A stretch of 38,557 nucleotides of DNA from Candidatus Shapirobacteria bacterium (lineage in GTDB: Bacteria; Patescibacteriota; Microgenomatia; UBA12405; UBA6130), in contig JALWDZ010000013.1 in the NCBI GenBank assembly GCA_027039485.1, forward strand, positions 1-38,557. Reading direction: 5' to 3'. How positions within the stretch are numbered: position 1 is the first letter of the stretch; each line of letters starts with the position of its first letter. The notes under the pieces were generated by a model. It ran no database searches. It saw only the letters and a program-made list of their open reading frames with translations, and was not told where the DNA came from. The position numbers were made by a program, and so were the translations under genes. Of this stretch, positions 26,087 to 35,960 are shown one piece after another.

Positions 26087-26840
26087 CCCCTTTCTTTCCT
26101 TCTTCCAATTTCAAAGCGGCATCGGCCGCGAATTCTACTGCCTGGCGAAACTTGTTCCAAAGAACATCGTTATGGTGCAAAATTTCCCTTTCTTCCTTAG
26201 ATAAGCCACTAATGTCGGCAGCAACCTGTTCGGCCGCTTCCCTGCTCAACCTCTTGAAGCGATATGCCCAATGTTCGAAATTATTGCCTATCTTTTCCCG
26301 CAAATTCATCAATTTCATTTCGGCAGTTTCCGCTAAATCCCTAGCGTCGCGGCGCAACGGTTCCTTTTCTTGATTTTCCCTCTCTATTGTTGCATGATTT
26401 AAATAAAGCGCTTTTTCGACAACAAACCGGGCTTCCTCCCTTATTTTTTCTATCTCTTTCTTGTCACCTTCATTAGCAGCCAATAATAAGCGATCAAGTA
26501 ACTTGTGTGCTTTGCCCACCTTATCCCATTGGCCTTTGCTCCAGCCTCCACCTATCTCCTTTAGATCGCTTAACCTCTCACCTATTTTACGGACAAGCTG
26601 GTTCACAGCCTCCCTGGTTTTCTTATCATCAATACCCTTGGCCATCTCCCCGTATTGACCAAGAGTTTGGTCCATCTTTAGGCTAAATTTCTCATATAAC
26701 AAACCCCAGGCACCAACCATCCCTTTTAACTCTCCTACGGCCATACTGGCCTCCATCACATTACCGGCCACATTTAGCCATTCCTTTGACTTTTCTCCTG
26801 CTTCAATTTCTGGTTGGACGCCTTCTCCTGTTTCGCCCAT
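26070..26840 (-). CDS. Hypothetical helical protein
   Basis: 256-aa charged, helix-rich ORF. Confidence 0.7.
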   Translation of the reverse strand: MGETGEGVQPEIEAGEKSKEWLNVAGNVMEASMAVGELKGMVGAWGLLYEKFSLKMDQTLGQYGEMAKGIDDKKTREAVNQLVRKIGERLSDLKEIGGGWSKGQWDKVGKAHKLLDRLLLAANEGDKKEIEKIREEARFVVEKALYLNHATIERENQEKEPLRRDARDLAETAEMKLMNLREKIGNNFEHWAYRFKRLSREAAEQVAADISGLSKEEREILHHNDVLWNKFRQAVEFAADAALKLEEGKKGGEESE

Positions 26841-26897
26841 TTACTATAATTAAACTATAAACTCTGCCTTTTGTCAAAAGTATTTCTCAACCCCGCC

Positions 26898-27500
26898 TTA
26901 CTCAAATTTCCTTTCGTCTTGGCGCTCGTGCTCGAAGCGGGCCGAGGTTAGGCCAACTTTTAATTCCCGGCGGGCGGTTTCCCACCAGCTTTGTTTTTCC
27001 CCCTCCTGCCACAACTGTTGAAGCTCTGCCAACTTCCTAGCAGATAGCTCTTTCAACTTAGCCTGGTCCCACTCCTGACTGGTGAAGGTAAAGATGAGAA
27101 AACGGCTTTTCACCGAGCGGCGGAACTCCTCCGCTTCAGCCTCAACTTTTTTGAATAAATCGCGGGCTGGATTGAGGTGGCCGCTGGCTAAGGCTAGTTG
27201 GCGGACCCAATGGCGCAAAGTCGTTTCCTCTTTGGGAAGGTGGTTCACTAAAAACTGGCTAAAAGGCGGCAAATCATCTTTAAACCCCAAACCGCGGACG
27301 ATGATTTTTTGGTCCTTCTCCACCAAAGCGATTACCTTTTTCTTAACCAGCCAATAAATCTGGCTGAGAAATGCCTCTTCAAACATCAAATCGCCGTTAA
27401 TCATCGTTCCTTGAGGAGAACGCCAGTTGGCTGGCTGGGCGCCTTTTAATAGCTCGCCGGAAAGGAGATAAAAATAGGTAGCTACTGACTTGTCCTCCAT
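26898..27500 (-). CDS. Hypothetical protein
   Basis: 200-aa ORF. Confidence 0.7.
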   Translation of the reverse strand: MEDKSVATYFYLLSGELLKGAQPANWRSPQGTMINGDLMFEEAFLSQIYWLVKKKVIALVEKDQKIIVRGLGFKDDLPPFSQFLVNHLPKEETTLRHWVRQLALASGHLNPARDLFKKVEAEAEEFRRSVKSRFLIFTFTSQEWDQAKLKELSARKLAELQQLWQEGEKQSWWETARRELKVGLTSARFEHERQDERKFE

Positions 27501-27524
27501 AAGCTTATTTTATATCATAAAATT

Positions 27525-27824
27525 ATGTTGCTCAAAATCTTTCGCCCCGGCCTTAACCGCCGGATCCTTCTCGGCTTCGGAATAGTTGTTTTAGGTATCT
27601 TTCTCACCCCATTTCTCATTGGAATACCAATTTTTGTTCTTGGCTGGCTGATTATTTTCTGGAGCTTTTTTACTGAACTCCTCAACCGCTGGCGCCAAGC
27701 CGTCCGTTGGCTTGATTTTTTGGGTTTCAGCCAACTACCAGAGGAGGTTCAAAACAAAATCCGGGCTTATCTTCTCGTGATAGTGATAGCAATTTCTTTG
27801 GCTGCTTTCTTCCTTCTCCGCTAA
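27525..27824 (+). CDS. Small membrane protein
   Basis: Two N-terminal and one C-terminal hydrophobic segments. Confidence 0.7.
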   Translation: MLLKIFRPGLNRRILLGFGIVVLGIFLTPFLIGIPIFVLGWLIIFWSFFTELLNRWRQAVRWLDFLGFSQLPEEVQNKIRAYLLVIVIAISLAAFFLLR

Positions 27825-28447
27825 TCGGCAAAGTAAGCTTTCATCTTTCTTTGGACCTCTTTCACCAATGGTTGGACATCAGGCTGGTTATTAATCGCCT
27901 CTTGGGCATATTTAGGCGGAAACATCTGCTTAATCGAGGTAACATATTTATCCCCTTCCTTCGGCTGGTAAACATCCTGGACTTTTAACTGGTCTCCTTT
28001 TCGTTCAAGAACAAACAGAACTGGCTCGCTAATCCCCTCCCCTTCCTCAATTTTGCCCTCCGGAGTGTGGGTATATTCTTGGCAATAAATCCAAGCATAA
28101 GCGCGGACGACATCGGGTTTTTCATCCCACCCATAAAGGTAATGGGCACAAAAGACCTCGCCCTTGCCGCTGGTTAGGTTAAATAACGATTCCTGAGATA
28201 AGAAACTTTCAATGGCCTGGTTGATTTTTACTTTCTCTCCCGAAAGTGTTGCAGTTATGGTTGGCGTCTTTGTTGGCACCAGCTTTGTCGGCAAGATTTG
28301 GGCAGCTGGATGGGAGTTAGGCAACACAGAGGAGGTTTTGGAACGCTGCCGCAACTGCCAAAGCGCTAACAAAATTACAAAAGGCACTGCCAGGCCACCG
28401 ATTGCTACTGCCAGCCAAAATTTCCAAGAAAACAGTTGCCTTAGCAT
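27821..28447 (-). CDS. Membrane-anchored hypothetical protein
   Basis: N-terminal TM FWLAVAIGGLAVPFVILLALW; TATAAT 5 nt upstream of ATG. Confidence 0.75.
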   Translation of the reverse strand: MLRQLFSWKFWLAVAIGGLAVPFVILLALWQLRQRSKTSSVLPNSHPAAQILPTKLVPTKTPTITATLSGEKVKINQAIESFLSQESLFNLTSGKGEVFCAHYLYGWDEKPDVVRAYAWIYCQEYTHTPEGKIEEGEGISEPVLFVLERKGDQLKVQDVYQPKEGDKYVTSIKQMFPPKYAQEAINNQPDVQPLVKEVQRKMKAYFAD

Positions 28448-28504
28448 AATGAATTATACCATTTAGCAACTAACATTCGGAATTTAGAATGCAAAACCCA
28501 GCTA

Positions 28505-28612
28505 TCAAGTAATCAGGAAAAGAAAACCAGAGATCAGAAGAACAGAGAAAGTTAACCTGATATCCCGGTATTCTGATATCCTTTCCCCGATACCCTGGTT
28601 TCCTTTTCCATG
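28505..28612 (+). repeat. CCTGATACC/ATATCAGG composite repeat (copy 3)
   Basis: aagtaatcaggaaaagaaaaccagagatcagaagaacagagaaagttaacctgatatcccggtattctgatatcc. Confidence 0.8.
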
Positions 28613-28874
28613 CGCTCGCTAGTCGCTCGCTAGATCCTTCACTCCGCCTTCGGCTTCGTTCAGGATGACTTCCTAAGACACTAAGATCTAAGTTCTGAGT
28701 TCCAAGTTCCGAGCTCCAAGCTCCAAGTTCTAAGTTCTAATAACCTAGCTCCTTCAACCTAGTTCCTAGTTCCATTTTCACTTTAACTTCTTTTTCACTT
28801 TTTCTTTTCCACTTTTCACTTTCTTAGCCCTTCGCCCTTAGTCCTTAGCCCTTTTCTTACCTAGTTCCTAACTC

Positions 28875-30725
28875 CTAGTTCTTAGTTCCCTTTCTTGGCT
28901 TTGGGCCGACGAGGGCTTCGAATTCCGTCCGGTCGAGAGTTTCCTTTTTCAGCAGCTCCCGAGCCACCCGGTCCAGTTCCCGGCGGTGCTGGCGGAGAAT
29001 GCCTTTGGCCCGGCGATAGCCGCGGTTGATAATTTTTTGCACCTCGCGGTCAATCTTGGCCCGCATTTCCGGAGAAACTTCCTGCGGGGTAACAATCCCC
29101 TGCCCCCACTGGTTCAAATCCACTTGAGGGCCCAAATTCAACGGCCCCAACGGGCTCATCCCATACTCAACCACCATCCGCCGGGCAATTTTGGTCGCCT
29201 CCTGGATGTCGCTGGCCGCCCCGGTGGTCATCTCCTGAAACTGCAGCTCCTCGGCTGCCCGCCCGCCCAACAAGGCAGTAATTTGTTCCTCCAAATAGTT
29301 GCGGGTCAGGTGGGGCCGGTCGCGACTTGGCGGAATCAGAGTAAAGCCCAAAGCCAGACCCCGGGAAACGATGGAAATTTTTTGGACCGGGTCCATCTCC
29401 GGCAAATACCAGTTAACCAAGGCATGGCCACTTTCGTGGTAGGCAGTGATCGCCTTGTCCTGGGGCGAAAACGCCCGCTTCTTGGCCGGGCCAAGCTTCA
29501 CCTTTAAAGCCGCTTCCTCCAGCTCAGCCGGGCCAATTTTCTTCTTCCCCCGCCGGGCCGCCAAAATAGCCGCCTCGTTGAGCATATTTTCCAAATCAGC
29601 CCCGGAAAAGCCGACCGTCCGCTGGGCCAACTGGCGCCAGGAAACTTGGCGGGTGAATGGCTTGCCCCGGGCGTGAATTTGCAAAATTGCCTCCCGCTCC
29701 TCCAAATCAGGCAAGGTCAAAACAATACGCCGGTCAAACCGCCCCGGCCGCAGCAAAGCCGGATCGAGCAAGTCGCCGCGGTTGGTGGCGGCAATGACCA
29801 CCACCCGCTCGTTGGGTTCAAAACCGTCCATCTCGACTAAAATTTGGTTCAAAGTCTGGTCGCGCTCGCCTTGGGCGCCAAAGCCAGCCAAACTCCGGGC
29901 CCGGCCGATGGCGTCAATTTCGTCAATAAAGATAATTGCCGGGGCGGATTTTTTGGCCGTGTTGAACAAGTCACGGACCCGGGAAGCGCCGACGCCAACC
30001 AGCACCTCCATAAACTCCGAGCCGGCCATTGACAAGAAAGGCACCCGGGCCTCGCCAGCTACCGCCCGGGCCAATAGGGTCTTCCCCACCCCGCTAGGCC
30101 CGACTAGCAAAACTCCCTTGGGCGTCCGGGCCCCCAGCTGCTGGTACTTTTTAGGATGGCGGAGGAAGTCAACCACCTCCTGAAGCTCTTTCTTGGCTTC
30201 CTCCAGCCCGGCAACATCTTTGAAAGTAACCGTCTGGCGGCCGCGGACAAAAAATTTAGCCCGCGATTTGGTAAAAGAAAGAATCGAACTTTGGGCCCGG
30301 CCGGCTTGCTTGAAAAGGTAATAAAAAATGGCCACCGTTAGCAAAAGGGGGAAAATGTTGACCGCCAAGTCGCTGATGATTTTCGACCAGTTTTGGTTAT
30401 TGAAAACGATGTCCAGCTGGGCTGGGTTGACATTGGCGTCTTTAAGGGCCTGGATGAACGAGGCGCCCGGTTCGCGGTTGACCAGATAAGCCTGGTGGTT
30501 GTTGAGTTGGACCTGCAAATATTGGTCGTAGACGACGACTTTTTTGACTTCTCCGGTTTGGGCTTGGTGCAAGAATTGGGAAAAGGATTCCTCTTGGGAG
30601 GGCAGCTGCTGTTGGTAATGCCAGGCAAGGCTAAGGAAATAAAAAAGGGCCAAGGCAACCAGGAGCCAAGTTGTCCAGGATCGCCGCCGCTTGCTCCGCC
30701 GCCTCACCTTCGGTAGTTTGAACAT
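28875..30725 (-). CDS. ftsH: ATP-dependent zinc metalloprotease FtsH
   Basis: GVLLVGPSGVGKTLLARAVAGEA, FIDEIDAIGR, ATNRGDLLDPALLRPGRFDR, HESGHALVNW. Confidence 0.97.
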   Translation of the reverse strand: MFKLPKVRRRSKRRRSWTTWLLVALALFYFLSLAWHYQQQLPSQEESFSQFLHQAQTGEVKKVVVYDQYLQVQLNNHQAYLVNREPGASFIQALKDANVNPAQLDIVFNNQNWSKIISDLAVNIFPLLLTVAIFYYLFKQAGRAQSSILSFTKSRAKFFVRGRQTVTFKDVAGLEEAKKELQEVVDFLRHPKKYQQLGARTPKGVLLVGPSGVGKTLLARAVAGEARVPFLSMAGSEFMEVLVGVGASRVRDLFNTAKKSAPAIIFIDEIDAIGRARSLAGFGAQGERDQTLNQILVEMDGFEPNERVVVIAATNRGDLLDPALLRPGRFDRRIVLTLPDLEEREAILQIHARGKPFTRQVSWRQLAQRTVGFSGADLENMLNEAAILAARRGKKKIGPAELEEAALKVKLGPAKKRAFSPQDKAITAYHESGHALVNWYLPEMDPVQKISIVSRGLALGFTLIPPSRDRPHLTRNYLEEQITALLGGRAAEELQFQEMTTGAASDIQEATKIARRMVVEYGMSPLGPLNLGPQVDLNQWGQGIVTPQEVSPEMRAKIDREVQKIINRGYRRAKGILRQHRRELDRVARELLKKETLDRTEFEALVGPKPRKGTKN

Positions 30726-30813
30726 ACCATAGTATAGCAGATTTGATTGTTGGAGCTTGGAACTTAGAACTCAGAACTCAGAACTTGGAACTTAGGTACA
30801 AAATTGTCGCTAA

Positions 30814-30872
30814 TACCAGAGGTTGCCTACCTGGGCAACCTCTAAGGTTGACAACATAGGCAACCTTTGGTG
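30814..30872. repeat. Tandem hairpins (GGTTGCC/GGCAACC)
   Basis: agaggttgcctacctgggcaacctctaaggttgacaacataggcaacctttggt. Confidence 0.7.
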
Positions 30873-30984
30873 TTACTCCACGCTATTCTTGTCATCCTGA
30901 GGAGCGGAGCGACGAAGCCCCCCTTCGGTGGAATAAATCCACCTTCGGTAGGGGTAAAGATCTAGCCGAAGGCACATGGAAAAA

Positions 30985-31125
30985 GGGAACCAGGGCATCA
31001 GGATATCAAGGGAAAGGATATTAGAATATCAGGACATCAGGTTGACTCTCTCTGTTCTTCTAATCTCTGATTCTCTTTTCCTGATTACCTGATTTTTCCT
31101 GATATTTTACATTATTTAATCTTCT
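30985..31125 (-). repeat. CCTGATACC/ATATCAGG composite repeat (copy 4)
   Basis: ggatatcaagggaaaggatattagaatatcaggacatcaggttgactctctctgttcttctaatctctgattctcttttcctgattacctgatttttcctgatatt. Confidence 0.8.
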
Positions 31126-31232
31126 TTCCTCTTTACTAAGCTCCAAGTTCCAAGTTCTAAGCTCCAATAACCTAGCTCCTAGTTCCATTTTTCACTTTTC
31201 ACTTTCCCAGCTCCTCGCCCCAAAAGAGCACT

Positions 31233-31874
31233 TTAGCGGGCAACCCTTTCCCCCGTCTTGGCATTGAAGTAGAGCTTCTTTTCCCGGAAGAAATAGGGGT
31301 CGACAACATAAATGGGGGCATCTTTGAGAATGTCGGTTTGCCAATAAAGGTTGATCCCATAACCGGTGGTTTTGTCCTCCCGCCCTTCTATCTTAATCGC
31401 CTGGCGCACAATTTTGCCCGGGTCAACCAGATCCGACCCAAGCTCTTTAAAGAGATAATCATAATTGGCCGTGTTTAGGCCGGGCTTAAAAATTCTCTCT
31501 TCCCCGCCAACCTGAATTTGCCCCTTGGACCAACGGAAAGCTTTTTTATAGATGTGCTTGTCGTCGCCGGGTTTGGAGTAAATATAGACAAATTCCCAAG
31601 CGGTCCCCCGGCCATTCTTGTCCACATGCCAGCCCAAAACTTTGCCCAAACGGTAGCCTGCCGGCAATTCGGCCGCTGCTTTTTTAGCCACCTGCTTTCT
31701 TGCCGCAGCTAAGGTAATGCCCTTGCCCCGCCGCTGGGTGCTTTTTTCCACCCGGCGAACGACATCAGCCGATTTCCGATGGGCAGAAAAAGAACGGAAA
31801 GCAAAAACAAGGACCAACAAAGCAATGCCGACCCCGCCTACCAGAAAATAATTCACCCGCCCGCTTACTTTCAT
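31233..31874 (-). CDS. Membrane-anchored hypothetical protein
   Basis: N-terminal TM YFLVGGVGIALLVLVFAF. Confidence 0.75.
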   Translation of the reverse strand: MKVSGRVNYFLVGGVGIALLVLVFAFRSFSAHRKSADVVRRVEKSTQRRGKGITLAAARKQVAKKAAAELPAGYRLGKVLGWHVDKNGRGTAWEFVYIYSKPGDDKHIYKKAFRWSKGQIQVGGEERIFKPGLNTANYDYLFKELGSDLVDPGKIVRQAIKIEGREDKTTGYGINLYWQTDILKDAPIYVVDPYFFREKKLYFNAKTGERVAR

Positions 31875-31912
31875 TACCCAATATTAAAGTCTCGCCCGCC
31901 CCTTGTCAAGCA

Positions 31913-31951
31913 CCTTCCACTTGGGAGGTGGGAATATACCTACACCTCGGG
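31913..31951 (+). repeat. Short GAGGTG element (class B)
   Basis: ccttccacttgggaggtgggaatatacctacacctcggg. Confidence 0.8.
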
Positions 31952-31965
31952 GGTGTCAACATAAA

Positions 31966-32184
31966 TTATGACTCCCGACTACGGAAATGGCGCCGGTGGC
32001 GAACGTCGTTGGCAATGCTCCGGGAACGATGGCCGCCTTTTTCGCTATAATGCCGATTCTCTCCTTTGCCAAAACGCCCTAGCTCTTCCCAATAATCGCT
32101 ACCGCCCCGCTCTTCCGCTTGAACCAGCTGGCGCCAAGCCGTTTTTTTTGGGCAGCGGAATTTAAGTTTTTCCTCTTGGCCCAT
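31966..32184 (-). CDS. Hypothetical small protein
   Basis: 72-aa ORF only. Confidence 0.3.
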   Translation of the reverse strand: MGQEEKLKFRCPKKTAWRQLVQAEERGGSDYWEELGRFGKGENRHYSEKGGHRSRSIANDVRHRRHFRSRES

Positions 32185-32370
32185 CCCGCTTTTTTAACTG
32201 CCAAATCTAAAGGCTAATTAATTATTCCTATAATAACACTATTAATTAGCCGCGGCTTTTCGGGATAACAACAAGGCGCTACCAAATGGCAAACAATGGC
32301 AACAACGCCAAAAGATCACCAAAATTAAGACAAAACCAACAATCTCCCAGGCACAAAACTGTCCTAAAAT

Positions 32371-32448
32371 CCCCCCCCTAAAGTAGGGGTAAACCCGAGG
32401 TGTAAAGGGTAAACCACCTCCGAGGTGGAATGCACTTGACACCTCGGG
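32371..32448 (+). repeat. GAGGTGT palindromic element, long variant
   Basis: cccctaaagtagggg prefix; ends gcacttgacacctcggg. Confidence 0.95.
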
Positions 32449-32517
32449 AAAATTGATAAAACCATGAGGGTAAATTTTTGTTACAATAGAATTGATTAGC
32501 TATCGATGTTTTAAAAA

Positions 32518-32847
32518 ATGGACTTTGACGAATACCAGAAATTTTCCCGGCAAACGGCAATCTATCCCCACCGCGGCAAAAACTTTATCTATCCTACCCT
32601 CGGTCTAGCCGGGGAGACTGGCGAAGTAGCCGAAAAAATCAAGAAAATTATCCGTGATAAAGGAGGCCATCTTTCTGCCGCCGACAAAATTGCCATCGCC
32701 AAGGAGTTGGGCGATGTTCTTTGGTACCTGGCTAATTTAGCCAGCGAATTGGGGCTTTCTTTAAATGATATTGCCCAAACCAACTTAGAAAAACTCCGCT
32801 CCCGCCAGGCCCGGGGCAAACTCCATGGCTCCGGCGACAACCGCTAA
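32518..32847 (+). CDS. MazG-like nucleotide pyrophosphohydrolase
   Basis: FDEYQKFSRQTAIYPHRG...YPTLGLAGETGEVAEKIKKIIRDKGG...IAKELGDVLWYLANLASELGLSLNDIAQTNLEKLRSRQARGKLHGSGDNR. Confidence 0.93.
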   Translation: MDFDEYQKFSRQTAIYPHRGKNFIYPTLGLAGETGEVAEKIKKIIRDKGGHLSAADKIAIAKELGDVLWYLANLASELGLSLNDIAQTNLEKLRSRQARGKLHGSGDNR

Positions 32848-32923
32848 CATCACCATTTTTCCGCCTGGAAGCTAGAATCATGTGCTATAATTAGCATTAT
32901 ATAATTTTTTCGATAACAACAGA

Positions 32924-33340
32924 ATGGCTCGTTGGTCGCCAGAAGCCTTTGAAAAGGCTACTCAAGAAGCTCTTAAAGAACCTCCTTCGCCACGGGAGGC
33001 ATTAGAAATCATATGGGAAGGAAGCAGCAAAGATCTAGTAAGAGTATGCCAAGGAAATAGCGATAAGAGACGACTAGATGAGATTGCAAGAAATTTAAAG
33101 GAAATATATCAAATTTCTCCTTGGGATTGGGGGTTTGAAAAACTCCTTCTAGGGCATTTTGGTGATCATTTAGTGGGATTTCTGAAAGAATTGGACAGTT
33201 TTCTTGTTGAAAAAGCTAGGGGCTACGGATTTAGCCCAGAGTGCGAGGAAGCACTAAAGGAACAATTTTGGAATGAGGTGCCATATAACAAGATGAAAGC
33301 ATTTTTCCTCAGCTGCGCTAAAAAGGAAAAGAAAGGATAA
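32924..33340 (+). CDS. Hypothetical protein
   Basis: 138-aa ORF, TAATG overlap with next ORF. Confidence 0.65.
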   Translation: MARWSPEAFEKATQEALKEPPSPREALEIIWEGSSKDLVRVCQGNSDKRRLDEIARNLKEIYQISPWDWGFEKLLLGHFGDHLVGFLKELDSFLVEKARGYGFSPECEEALKEQFWNEVPYNKMKAFFLSCAKKEKKG

Positions 33341-33630
33341 TGGCCAAAGAAAAGATGCCCTTTTACAATAAATGCGAAATCGAACACGATTGTTTTGGGG
33401 GCTACATAAGCGAAATCCCCCAATGTAACCAATGTCGGAAAACATTAGGAGAGCAGCTTACTCAAGAATGCCAGTGTCGAGTAGAATTTTTACCGTCACC
33501 AAAAGAGCTGCGGTTTATCAAATTACAACCTGGCGATCCGCCGCGGTTGCAAAAAGTCATCATCAAAAATGGCTTTTATATTTCCGGCCCCTGGCTGCCA
33601 GCGTCCAAGTTTCACAGAACAGAAAAATAA
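33340..33630 (+). CDS. Small Cys-rich hypothetical protein
   Basis: Contains CNQC and CQC; TAATG coupling; AAAGGA upstream. Confidence 0.6.
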   Translation: MAKEKMPFYNKCEIEHDCFGGYISEIPQCNQCRKTLGEQLTQECQCRVEFLPSPKELRFIKLQPGDPPRLQKVIIKNGFYISGPWLPASKFHRTEK

Positions 33631-33698
33631 CGGGCAAAACACCTCCGGGGTGCAACACACTCCGCCATCCGCCAGCCGGCGGAGGCGGAACACCTCGA
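33631..33698 (+). repeat. Partial GAGGTGT element with nested mini-palindrome
   Basis: cgggcaaaacacctccggggtgcaacacactccgccatccgccagccggcggaggcggaacacctcg. Confidence 0.8.
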
Positions 33699-33807
33699 GA
33701 GATATCCATATAAGCCCCAAGTTCCGAGCTCCAAGCTCCAAGTTCTAAGTTCCAATAACTTAGTTGCCTCTTTCTCCTCTTCGACCAAAATTTGCTATAC
33801 TCAAAGT

Positions 33808-34197
33808 GTGGAACAAGAACTCAAGCAACTGGGGGCTTTGGCCGTCTATTTAATCGGTTCGCGGGCCCGGGGCCAAGAGCGGGCCGACAGCGATATCGAT
33901 ATTGCCGTAGTAGTTCAGGATCGGCAAAAGGCCGACCTGCGCCAAATTCTGGCCGTCCTAACAGAAAAATTTCCCCCGGAAAAGCTCCACCTTAGCTTGG
34001 TAGATTTAGCCCACACCTCGCCCCTTTTCCTTTACCAAATTGCCAAAGAGGGTCAGCTTCTTTTTACTTCAGACGAAAACTTCCCCTCGCTTTTTGCCGC
34101 CCAGGCTATGCAACGCTATTTTGACGACCAATACCGTCTTGACATTTTTCGCCGCCAGCTTTTGAAACGGATCAGGGAGGGCCGATATGCCTCTTAA
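33808..34197 (+). CDS. MntA-like nucleotidyltransferase (MNT antitoxin/AMPylase)
   Basis: YLIGSRARGQERADSDIDIAVV; GTG start; overlaps following HEPN ORF. Confidence 0.92.
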   Translation: MEQELKQLGALAVYLIGSRARGQERADSDIDIAVVVQDRQKADLRQILAVLTEKFPPEKLHLSLVDLAHTSPLFLYQIAKEGQLLFTSDENFPSLFAAQAMQRYFDDQYRLDIFRRQLLKRIREGRYAS

Positions 34198-34615
34198 CCG
34201 CCATTTGCTAATCCAAAAGATTAGCCAACTAGAAGAAATTATCCGCCGGATTGAAAATATGGAATTTAGCCCCCAAGAGTTGGAAAGCACTCCCGATTTA
34301 CAAGACCTGCTTACTTTTCGCCTTATCCAGGGGGTGGAAATCGCCATCGACATGGCCACCCATTTGATCGCCGGCTTAAAGCTAAAAGTGCCCGAAAGCG
34401 CCGCCTCTTCGTTTGATGTTTTAGCGCAAGAAAAAATTATCAACCAAAAGCTAGCTAAGTCGCTTCGCCAGGCGGTGGGCTTTCGCAATTTGGCCGTCCA
34501 CCGCTATGCCGACCTGGACTTCCGCCGCCTTTATCGCAACTATCGCCAAGATCTGGAAAATTTAAAAGAGTTTGTCACCACCCTCAGCCGCTATCTCGAA
34601 GAAAATAAAACCTGA
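34187..34615 (+). CDS. HepT-like HEPN RNase toxin (DUF86)
   Basis: ESTPDLQDLLTFRLIQGVEIAIDMATHLIA...LRQAVGFRNLAVHRYADLD (RNxxxHxY). Confidence 0.93.
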   Translation: MPLNRHLLIQKISQLEEIIRRIENMEFSPQELESTPDLQDLLTFRLIQGVEIAIDMATHLIAGLKLKVPESAASSFDVLAQEKIINQKLAKSLRQAVGFRNLAVHRYADLDFRRLYRNYRQDLENLKEFVTTLSRYLEENKT

Positions 34616-34712
34616 CGCCAAGCAGTAAGAGATAATATAGTTAATAATTTGAGGTCTCTTAAAAACTAAAATTAATTTGATCCAATTGCTATCTTTTGGT
34701 AAAAAGATTTAA

Positions 34713-35645
34713 ATGGACGAAAGCGGCGAAAGTTTTGAACAGTATCATCCCCAAAGCGCCTCTAATCAACCAGCACGCGAAAGCAACTGGCATTCAGAAA
34801 CTGGATTAGGCCCCGAAAAAATAACCGCCAATCTTTATCAACAAATCCAGAAATCTCCGCTTTACTCCGCTCGCCATCTCGCCCAAGCAATAGCTAACGC
34901 CCGAATGCGGATTGCAAAAGAACCCTATTTTATAGCCCCTTCTTACCAAGAACTACCAGGAATAAAATTCAAAATGGTACCCCTAAAGAAAATAATTGGC
35001 AGTGTTTCTCCGTCGTTCAAACACTGGGGTAATGAATACAGCGGAAGACAAGGAAGACACCAAAATATTATTAAATCTCTGGTAGACGCTGCTAGGTCCG
35101 ATAAACAAGAAGTGTTCCGCCAAGCTGTTAATCGTATTTTCGATCTTGACAATCAAGGGAAACATGGGATTCTGCTATCTGAATTAGAAGGTACTGCGGG
35201 ACCCGTTTATTTTGTAGTTGACGGCACTCATCGCACTAGCGCTTTCAAAGCTCTTGGCCTTGAAGCCGTTCCTTGCCAAGTTAAAAAAATACAAATCCGG
35301 GAGGTTTTTTCAACAGAACCTCGAGATCTTAGTTGGTGGGATTTAGCCCAAACAGCCGGCCTACTTAGGGGCAAGATAGAAGTCGGCAACCTCCAGCTTA
35401 GTTCCCGGAAAACATCACCTTTATATTCTATCGCAATAGAAAAAGCTGTGCCTCCCTGGGTCGCTAGTTTCAGCTATGGAACCTTCTTTAGATTCAATCG
35501 TACCTACAACGCGATTTACCCCAACAGTTTCATAAATTTAAAAAGCCTAGCTAATCCGCCCACTATTCTTCCAGAACAAATTTTCTTCGACCGGATCGCT
35601 TTCAATAAGTTTGTTAGTCAACAGTACTCAAAAGCAAGGAAATAA
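34713..35645 (+). CDS. ParB/Srx-like domain protein
   Basis: GPVYFVVDGTHRTSAFKALGLEAVPCQVKKI. Confidence 0.65.
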   Translation: MDESGESFEQYHPQSASNQPARESNWHSETGLGPEKITANLYQQIQKSPLYSARHLAQAIANARMRIAKEPYFIAPSYQELPGIKFKMVPLKKIIGSVSPSFKHWGNEYSGRQGRHQNIIKSLVDAARSDKQEVFRQAVNRIFDLDNQGKHGILLSELEGTAGPVYFVVDGTHRTSAFKALGLEAVPCQVKKIQIREVFSTEPRDLSWWDLAQTAGLLRGKIEVGNLQLSSRKTSPLYSIAIEKAVPPWVASFSYGTFFRFNRTYNAIYPNSFINLKSLANPPTILPEQIFFDRIAFNKFVSQQYSKARK

Positions 35646-35691
35646 AACACCTAAAAAACGCTACCGCCCAGGCACAAAAATTGCCAAAAAT

Positions 35692-35746
35692 CCCGAGGTG
35701 TAAAGGGTAAACCACCTCCGAGGTGGAATACACTTGACACCTCGGG
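35692..35746 (+). repeat. GAGGTGT palindromic element
   Basis: cccgaggtgtaaagggtaaaccacctccgaggtggaatacacttgacacctcggg. Confidence 0.95.
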
Positions 35747-35960
35747 AAATATCTATATAAGCTCCAAGCTCTGAGTTCCAAGCTCCGAGTTCTAATGGCC
35801 TAGTTCCTCCAACCTAGCTCCTAGTTCTATTTTTTAACTTTCCACTTAAACTTCTTTTCCACTTTCCACTTAAACTTTTCACTTTTTCAGTTCCAAGTTC
35901 CAAGCTCTGAGCTCTAAGTTCTAAATTCCTAGTTCCTAGCTCCTAGATCCTAGTTCCAAT

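Noticed and set aside
33808-34615. HepT/MntA pair as a novel system
   Set aside because: Both proteins match the well-described HEPN/MNT toxin-antitoxin family; listed as a feature only.
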